DNA of 11,359 bases from positions 1 to 11,359 of the forward strand of contig CAZVCJ010000132.1 in assembly GCA_964625745.1 (NCBI GenBank), in the 5' to 3' direction. The position numbers and the translations under genes were made by a program. The notes below the pieces were generated by a model. That model was given only the letters and a program-made list of their open reading frames with translations. It did not search any database and was not told the DNA's origin. Each line of letters begins with the position of its first letter. The first letter of the stretch is position 1. This DNA comes from CAZVCJ01 sp964625745. GTDB taxonomy: Bacteria; Chloroflexota; Anaerolineae; VGOG01. Positions 6,260-11,359 of the stretch are shown here, in pieces.

Positions 6260-8224
6260 TTAGTTTCTCTCACCCTGATTATTGAGCAATCCCATCTCGA
6301 GGAGGAATCTAGAAGGTTCTTTGGGCCACCCCCTATATTTCTCTGCATAACTAAGAGTTAAGGTTTTAACAGTTCTGGTAATTGCGACGAAGCAGTTACG
6401 TCGTTCTTCCTCCATCTCCGGGCTATTGTCACCTTTTCGTTTACTCTGGAAGGAAGGTAACTCGTCATCAACGAGTCCTACCAGGTAAACATGATCAAAT
6501 TCTTTACCCTTGGCCCCGTGAATTGTCATGAGAACTACTGTGTTTGGCTTGGGAGGTGGCTCTTTTGAATGCATCTGAAGTTCTTGCAGGAATGCCTCCA
6601 GGGTTATTTCGGCGCCTAGAGACTCTGTTATTTCCCTCATCAGTTCTTCCCAGACAAAACGCTCCTCCTCATAACGAGTAAATACTTCGATGGTCGGATC
6701 ACTGTCGGCCTGCTGGTAGACTTGCACCAGCTTGCTGAACCAATCAAGTGCAAGTCTACTGAACGTGTGGAAATTTCTTCCTTCTCCCAGGAAGCGTGAT
6801 GTCTGATTGATGATTTCTTTCACCAGAGCATTTGAAGTATCTTCGCGAACGAGCTTGATCCAGTGCTGCAAATAGTCACGGTTTGACGCCTGGGCTTGTG
6901 TAATCACGTCCTCGGGATTAATTTCTACCTCGGTAAGTTGAGCGAAAGCGCCACACACGGCCTCCAAATAGCCACGATTTTGCCTATCGTTGGCAAGGCG
7001 TAGAATGGAGTGCAGCCACACGAACGGGGCGCTCTCAAATTCGTCTTTTCGCTGAGAGATTACGGCAGGCAATCCTTCGCTTTGCAATGCTCGCTCAGCA
7101 CCTTCGAGCAGCTTACGGCTTCTTCCTAACACAACGACAGAACCGAGATGTCCAGAGTGAAGCCGTTTAATGCCCCTGGCTATTCCAGTTGCTTCAGCCT
7201 CAAAGTTGGGAAAGACAGGAAGCAGACGTACGGTGCGTTCATCTGGGCCTGGACGAGGGCGAAACGCCTCAAGTGGTTTCTTATCGACCATTCTCAGGAA
7301 GTTGTGACGGATAAGTTCATTAGCCAACTCTACAATCTCAGGTGGGCACCTGTAGTTCACGGGTAGCTGGAGGACCTCCGCTAAGTAATCGTTCCTAAAC
7401 TCCACAATGCGTTTGTGACTTGCCCCGTTCCATTGGTAGATTATCTGATCATCGTCAGCGACTACGAATAGGGTCCTGTGTTGGTCTTCAGTGATAGCAC
7501 GGACAAGACCATATTGGGCGTGATTTGTATCTTGAAACTCATCTATACAAATATAGGGATACACCGTCCGATAACGTTTGGCAAAAGCAGGGAACTTTGT
7601 GAACAACTGATATGCCTTGAGAATCAGAGAATTAAAGTCAAGGGCATTTCGTTTGGTCAGTTCCGCTTCATAGGCTGGGTAGACAATGGACATGCGTTCT
7701 CCGAATTTCTGATCTCTAAATACCTCACGGCAGTTCTCAGGCAAAACGAGAAGTGACTTTAGACGTTTTATAACCGGCAGCGTTTTCTTATCGAGGTCGC
7801 TAACCACGTCAGACTTCTTCTTCGCTTCTTCCACTGCATCATTCAATACAGCCTGCAAGTCAACATCCTGAGAATATATGTGAAAATTGGGATTGATGTT
7901 TAAATGTGTTCCATGTTGGCGTAAAACACCCGCGCAGAATGAATGAAAGGTGCCCAGGAATAGGCGTCCTTCCAACCCAGGCACGAAATTCATCACTCGG
8001 CTCCTCATTTCATCTGCCGCCTTATTGGTAAACGTTAGCGCGAGAACGCGAAAGTTCTTGTCACGACTAGAATCAAGAATGTGCGCTATACGACAAGTCA
8101 GGACTCTCGTCTTCCCCGTACCCGGACCAGCTAACAGCAGCATAGGCCCTCCATCCCATATTGCTGCTTCTTTCTGAATAGGGCTTAAGCCTTCCCAGGC
8201 TGCAATAAACTCTCTGGTGCTCAT
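6260..8224 (-). CDS. gajB: Gabija GajB-like UvrD/PcrA superfamily 1 DNA helicase
   Basis: This 654-residue SF1A helicase is the partner of the OLD nuclease just upstream. Motifs, numbered from the ATG at 8224: Walker A GPGTGKT (33-39), Ia ALTFTNKAADEM (62-73), Ib TFHSF, II IDEFQDTN (227-234), III ADDDQIIYQWNGA (256-268), IV LPVNYRCP (287-294), V TIHGAKGKEFDHVYL (567-581) and VI EEERRNCFVAITR (605-617). All catalytic motifs look intact. In Gabija, GajB is proposed to act on DNA termini or ssDNA and to work with GajA in a complex. The length is close to complete UvrD/PcrA and longer than the roughly 500 residues I recall for the Bacillus cereus protein. Start: the ATG at 8224 has AAAGGTGG six bases upstream and follows the gajA stop by one base. 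An in-frame ATG at 8242 lies inside gajA without a better site. A general UvrD repair helicase is the alternative, but pairing with OLD favours Gabija. Confidence 0.9.
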   Translation of the reverse strand: MSTREFIAAWEGLSPIQKEAAIWDGGPMLLLAGPGTGKTRVLTCRIAHILDSSRDKNFRVLALTFTNKAADEMRSRVMNFVPGLEGRLFLGTFHSFCAGVLRQHGTHLNINPNFHIYSQDVDLQAVLNDAVEEAKKKSDVVSDLDKKTLPVIKRLKSLLVLPENCREVFRDQKFGERMSIVYPAYEAELTKRNALDFNSLILKAYQLFTKFPAFAKRYRTVYPYICIDEFQDTNHAQYGLVRAITEDQHRTLFVVADDDQIIYQWNGASHKRIVEFRNDYLAEVLQLPVNYRCPPEIVELANELIRHNFLRMVDKKPLEAFRPRPGPDERTVRLLPVFPNFEAEATGIARGIKRLHSGHLGSVVVLGRSRKLLEGAERALQSEGLPAVISQRKDEFESAPFVWLHSILRLANDRQNRGYLEAVCGAFAQLTEVEINPEDVITQAQASNRDYLQHWIKLVREDTSNALVKEIINQTSRFLGEGRNFHTFSRLALDWFSKLVQVYQQADSDPTIEVFTRYEEERFVWEELMREITESLGAEITLEAFLQELQMHSKEPPPKPNTVVLMTIHGAKGKEFDHVYLVGLVDDELPSFQSKRKGDNSPEMEEERRNCFVAITRTVKTLTLSYAEKYRGWPKEPSRFLLEMGLLNNQGERN

Positions 8225-8225
8225 G

Positions 8226-10148
8226 CTATACCACCTTTGCAATTACGTCTTTGATAGCCAAGTCAAGAAATTGCGGGACTCTTGACTTGCCGGCCCCTGC
8301 TGCTCGGAGTTTTTCAATCAACGCAAGGGCATAGCCTGTCTTATCTTCCCTTATGCTAGCAGCAAGTTCACTTTCGAATCCTGCCTCGCCTTCCTTCCTG
8401 GTTAGACTGACGTTTCGCTCGGCAAGAATCTGCATATATTCTTGAGTGAATCCGTTTTTCACAAGGAACATCTCCAAATCTACCCCATCTCCTGGCAGTG
8501 GTCGAACAAGTTCCTTTATTTCTTCTTCTGTCAGCCCACATTTCTCAACTTGCTTTATAAAGTTCTTCCCTCCATCATCGTTATCACAGACCATAATCCA
8601 CGGAATTTCAAAAGCCCGCGCCAGACCCACAAAAGCGCCCGGGGAGCCATTGTTTTGGAAGTCTATTACCGTAACTCCCGCCTGATCCAATGGGCTTTCC
8701 AACAATTCCGCGAAATATCGAAATAGCAGATATTCACTCTGGCCCTCACAAAGAAGCCACGCACGCGCAAAGAGCGCTTCCCCACGAATGCGCTTTACGT
8801 ATATTTCGAGATCGGCGAGATCACTGTCGCTGATATATAACTGGGATTCTGCACACAATCGCTTGAGTTCAGCATGGACATCTCTTTGTTCCCGATATAA
8901 AACCAGTAAGCCACGGTATTCTTTCTGCTCTACCTTGCCGTTCACAGTGAGAGTAGAAGCACCTTCGTGATAGTCAAACTTGTCATTATTGGCGCAAAAC
9001 TCTAATAAACCAGGGATATTTGGCACCTGGGCGGTGAATGAACGCTTCACGTAAAGGACTCTAGAGGATGGACCGTCGCGACGAAACATCCGAATCTGTG
9101 TCAATGGGATTTCCTGAATGAAATAGGGTGAGTGGCTTGAGATGATCTTCTGACTTTTGATCTCGCTCAGATTTGTCGCCAGCCTGCGGGTCGCTTGTGG
9201 GTGAAGATGTGCCTCTGGTTCCTCCAAAGCCAAGATAGCCTCTGTTTCTCGCTCAAAAGTCGGCTTGAGAAGCACGTCAATGTACGCCTGGAAGAGAAAG
9301 AGAATGGCCAAACTTTGCACACCTTGGCCGTGACGCCCAAGCGGAAAGTCAATCTCACCTCCACGGGTTTTGATGACTACTTCCGACTTCGACATCAAGT
9401 CCCAAGGCTTGAGTGGCAATGCCTGGATTGAAGTCTTTTGCCCGGCTCCCAACTCCATAATTTCCTGGCCCTTGTCCAAAGTGTCTCTTACCTGTTCAAG
9501 CCTTGGGTCCGCCTTTAGCAAATCTTGATTGAGTTCTACTAGGGCATCGCCGAAAGCCTTTCTTTGCTCATCGCTGATTTTCAAATCGCGGAGAATGCGT
9601 CCCCAGAACTGTGACCGTGGAGAGAACTCGTGCGCAGAATCACGGAGAGAGGATAGGTAAAAGCAACGGATGTAAGGGAGGAATCTTGTCAGGTTGCGAG
9701 GGTCTGCACCTTTTCCTCCCAACGGCTGTCCGTCTAGTGCGAGAAATTCCCATTTGGTGACCATCTCTTTAGCAAGTGCATCGTATTTGCTCGACAGCCG
9801 CAATCCTATGGAGTCCAAATCCATAATAGGATCCGTTTGGATGATGTCATCAAGAGCTCGGGCTAGAGGTTCAGGCCACTCATCAGATGTGTCCTCACGA
9901 AACCATAGTTCTATGACGATGCCTGCACTCGCTTGAGGCGAGTCAGTAGCTTTGACCATATAGTAATCATATTCATCAAAAGGGTCTCTTCGGCCCGCTG
10001 CGCTCCGAGGCAATGCGAGCTTCAATGCTTCGAGAAGAGCCGTCTTGCCAGAATTGTTCTCACCGACCAGGACAGTAGTATCCACGACAGGAATGGTCAC
10101 ATCTACCAAACAGCGAAAATTCCTGACAATGATCTCTCTGAGTCTCAT
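8226..10148 (-). CDS. gajA: Gabija GajA-like OLD-family ATPase/TOPRIM endonuclease
   Basis: This 640-residue protein combines an ABC-type ATPase with a TOPRIM nuclease. ATPase domain: Walker A GENNSGKT (29-36), signature-like GRHGQGVQS (271-279), Walker B ILALEEPEAHLHP (305-317) and the H-loop SSHSP (337-341). TOPRIM domain: CEGQSE with the metal-binding Glu (468 or nearby), CDNDD (521-525) and GVDLEMF (555-561). The layout is that of class 2 OLD nucleases, those encoded next to a UvrD/PcrA helicase. Characterised GajA (about 580 residues) nicks specific DNA, and ATP or other nucleotides inhibit it, so phage-driven nucleotide depletion turns it on; that is knowledge of the family, not seen here. 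Start: ATG at 10148 with AGGAGA (10156-10161) seven bases upstream, 15 bases after the small upstream gene. GC is about 45% in a counted row, lower than mod-res. Confidence 0.91.
   Translation of the reverse strand: MRLREIIVRNFRCLVDVTIPVVDTTVLVGENNSGKTALLEALKLALPRSAAGRRDPFDEYDYYMVKATDSPQASAGIVIELWFREDTSDEWPEPLARALDDIIQTDPIMDLDSIGLRLSSKYDALAKEMVTKWEFLALDGQPLGGKGADPRNLTRFLPYIRCFYLSSLRDSAHEFSPRSQFWGRILRDLKISDEQRKAFGDALVELNQDLLKADPRLEQVRDTLDKGQEIMELGAGQKTSIQALPLKPWDLMSKSEVVIKTRGGEIDFPLGRHGQGVQSLAILFLFQAYIDVLLKPTFERETEAILALEEPEAHLHPQATRRLATNLSEIKSQKIISSHSPYFIQEIPLTQIRMFRRDGPSSRVLYVKRSFTAQVPNIPGLLEFCANNDKFDYHEGASTLTVNGKVEQKEYRGLLVLYREQRDVHAELKRLCAESQLYISDSDLADLEIYVKRIRGEALFARAWLLCEGQSEYLLFRYFAELLESPLDQAGVTVIDFQNNGSPGAFVGLARAFEIPWIMVCDNDDGGKNFIKQVEKCGLTEEEIKELVRPLPGDGVDLEMFLVKNGFTQEYMQILAERNVSLTRKEGEAGFESELAASIREDKTGYALALIEKLRAAGAGKSRVPQFLDLAIKDVIAKVV
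8231..8238 (-). promoter_or_regulatory. Ribosome-binding site of gajB, inside the gajA 3' end
   Basis: The minus strand reads AAAGGTGG six bases before the ATG at 8224. It overlaps the last codons of gajA, whose stop is TAG at 8226-8228. The placement selects the ATG at 8224 over the upstream in-frame ATG at 8242 and indicates translational coupling of the two Gabija genes. Confidence 0.7.
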
Positions 10149-10162
10149 TTTGGATTCTCCTA

Positions 10163-10177
10163 TTCACGTTTCACGTT
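10163..10177. repeat. Two-copy heptanucleotide repeat TTCACGT at the small gene/gajA junction
   Basis: The plus strand has TTCACGT twice in tandem plus one extra base. It spans the last codons and stop of the 64-residue gene and part of the spacer before gajA. It resembles the short heptanucleotide tandem repeats known from cyanobacteria and some other phyla. It is too short to be strong evidence of anything on its own. Confidence 0.4.
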
Positions 10178-10358
10178 CATCAACTGTCACTGTCACGCGC
10201 ACGCGCTCTGGAAGGTCAGCGCCGGTCAGCTTGCGAATCGCCCACTGTTGAACGTAGAGCGTGCCAATGATGGGCGGGCCGTCGGTGCCCTCTTCCTGGT
10301 AGCGGCGGGTGTTCTTGGTGTCCTTTTCGACTTTGAAGGTCAACTCTAGTTTGTCCAT
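10164..10358 (-). CDS. Small conserved-looking protein of unknown function heading the defence operon
   Basis: This encodes 64 residues, and I do not recognise a named family. The protein is charged and probably mostly beta: an N-terminal strand (LELTFKVEKD), a middle strand (IIGTLYVQQWAI) and a C-terminal strand (RVRVTVTVDE), with no membrane segment, signal peptide or helix-turn-helix. It is likely real: ATG at 10358 has AGGAGA (10368-10373) nine bases upstream, it ends 15 bases before gajA with the same Shine-Dalgarno hexamer as gajA and mod, and the protein has a folded-domain character. A row inside it is about 62% GC, like mod-res and unlike the adjacent gajA. It may therefore belong with the restriction genes from before gajAB arrived. 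A role as accessory subunit, regulator or inhibitor is possible but unsupported. Confidence 0.7.
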   Translation of the reverse strand: MDKLELTFKVEKDTKNTRRYQEEGTDGPPIIGTLYVQQWAIRKLTGADLPERVRVTVTVDERET

Positions 10359-10419
10359 TGCTTGGTATCTCCTGTGGTCTGTGGGGATGGATGTAGGAAC
10401 AGCATTCTATTTGACCTCT
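10359..10419 (-). promoter_or_regulatory. Leader between the HEPN-like gene and the operon, possible weak -10 element
   Basis: These 61 bases are the only plausible place in view for an operon promoter, other than read-through from the HEPN-like gene. The minus strand has TAGAAT (10409-10404), one mismatch from a -10 consensus, but no matching -35 at 16-18 bases. No operator-like inverted repeat or terminator hairpin is evident. A nearly repeated heptamer CTGTGGT (10372-10384, plus strand) overlaps the ribosome site of the small gene. Confidence 0.25.
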
Positions 10420-11359
10420 TTATTTGCTTAGTGTCGCTAAGAAATCTAAAATCAAGAATGCCCGAATTGTATTATCAATCCTCCCATATCTTAAATACTC
10501 ACCGTGCATAATCTTGTGGCGACTGAATGTAAAAGGAGTTTCCAAAGGTTGTCCTGGTTGTGCTCTTTGGAAAAGGATGTTAAGGAAAATATCGTTTGCT
10601 AAGTCAAGCAATTTCTGATTCGGGGTCAGACCCTTAAACCACCCTTTCCAGACCTTATCCTCAGTCCGGAAAGATAGCCCGTTCCGATTCATGAATTCGA
10701 TTCTGATACCATCAATTTGAGCAATTAACGTTGGCAGTACGATATTTGAGGGATTGTATTTACCCCGTCCTTTTCATTACAGAAACACAATCCTTGAAAA
10801 TCTTCATTCTTGGCTCGAAAATATCGTTTGTTTCCCACTCATCCACAAGATTCTCTAAATTCCTGAAGTTGTCTGATGAAAAATAATCAACAAACAGTCT
10901 ATTCATAGCTTTACGTTGGTTACCCATGTTTTTGTCAATTCTTACGGCCTCAAAAACAAAATCTAAGGGTAGAGACAATGTTATAAACCACTTGTACTTT
11001 CTTAGAATCTCGATTGCTTCTTCTTCAGCGATTTCATATTCTTCTTGGAAGGTCTGCCAGAATCTCGCATAGCTATCAAACATTGCCTTATTCTGTTCGA
11101 CCCAATTTTGCCAGAAGTTGATTTGGGGTGTTAAGGCTTCCGACAAAATGTGAGCAGTCAGTTGATATTGCTCAATTGCTGGCCTTAAGGATTCTGCAAC
11201 ACGCAAATAAGATTCTCTAAACTGTTCGCCAATTCTAGAAACCTCCTTCACTAATTCTGCAATATATGAGGTTGGTTCAAGAGTTTGTTGGATAATATAC
11301 GCATACTCAGTAGATGGAAATTTAGGGATCGAGTGGCACGGCAATGGCCTGAATGACGT
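10420..11359 (-). pseudogene. HEPN-like protein gene, frameshifted and truncated by window end
   Basis: Two minus-strand frames form one protein. The first runs from beyond the window end to a TAA at 10760-10762. Its in-frame sequence is open to base 11359, so the TTG at 11344 is not a convincing start. The second carries on without a gap in sense (KYNPSNIVLPTLIAQIDGI, then the part from the Met at 10692) and ends at a TAA at 10420-10422. About 312 residues are visible. The N-terminal half is Glu/Gln-rich and helical, possibly coiled coil. The middle has KYKWFITLSLPLDFV, typical of a widespread hypothetical family. The C-terminus has SRHKIMHG (bases 10504-10521), an R-H-x3-H motif fitting the HEPN RNase signature R-x4-6-H. 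HEPN proteins are often toxins or abortive-infection effectors; that role is inferred. The gene is AT-richer than the operon. It may be a true pseudogene or a sequencing error. Confidence 0.75.
10763..10774 (-). other. Frameshift site in the HEPN-like gene
   Basis: Just before the premature TAA, the minus strand has AAAA (10774-10771) and GGGG (10766-10763). Removing one G gives MKRTGKYNPSNIV, and removing one A gives MKGRGKYNPSNIV. Both join the two frames. One surplus base in a short homopolymer therefore explains the break. Confidence 0.7.

Noticed and set aside
6260..8242. Longer GajB start at the ATG at 8242
   Set aside because: The ATG at 8224 has AAAGGTGG at ideal spacing directly after the gajA stop. 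The extra six residues (MQRWYS) have no support.
10760..11344. Complete 194-residue gene starting at the TTG at 11344
   Set aside because: The frame stays open to the window edge, no ribosome site precedes the TTG, and the sense sequence continues past the stop in another frame. It is a partial, frameshifted gene.
1..11359. tRNA, rRNA, CRISPR array, transposase or integrase
   Set aside because: I saw no cloverleaf, rRNA-like sequence, spaced direct repeats or recombinase motif. The whole window is accounted for by the listed genes, with gaps of at most 61 bases.

Overview
The window is a bacterial anti-phage defence island, and all convincing genes lie on the minus strand (transcribed from high to low coordinates). 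The core is a tightly packed run of five genes: a 64-residue protein of unknown function, then an OLD-family ATPase/TOPRIM nuclease and a UvrD-like helicase (together a Gabija-type system, gajA and gajB), then a type III-like restriction-modification pair (mod methyltransferase and res helicase-nuclease). Gene spacings are 15, 1, 24 and 2 bases, and every start has a purine-rich ribosome-binding site, so one polycistronic transcript is likely.

Upstream of the operon (10420-11359) lies a same-strand gene that enters from beyond the window. It ends in a HEPN-like R-x4-H motif and is broken by a one-base frameshift. At the other end, bases 1-112 encode a piece of a DUF11-type extracellular repeat protein that begins in mid-domain right after the res stop codon. 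It looks like the edge of the island.

Base composition is layered. Single 60-base rows that I counted give about 58-70% GC in res, the outer parts of mod and the 64-residue gene. They give about 45% in gajA and the mod catalytic core, and about 37-43% in the HEPN-like gene. This fits a cassette built from parts of different origin, with gajAB inserted between the small gene and mod-res.

Two small palindromic sequences sit in frame inside the restriction genes: a perfect 13-bp inverted repeat in mod, and a C7/G7 hairpin that encodes a Pro/Gly-rich linker in res. They look like short dispersed repeats tolerated in linkers.

The host cannot be fixed from sequence alone. The protein flavour, GC-rich background and embedded repeats suggest Chloroflexota (for example Anaerolineae) or another large-genome environmental bacterium; this is an impression, not a demonstration. 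Functionally, Mod would methylate adenine to mark self DNA, Res would translocate and cut unmodified DNA, and GajAB would be an independent nucleotide-sensitive nicking/degrading layer. I found no tRNA, rRNA, CRISPR array, transposase or clear rho-independent terminator.
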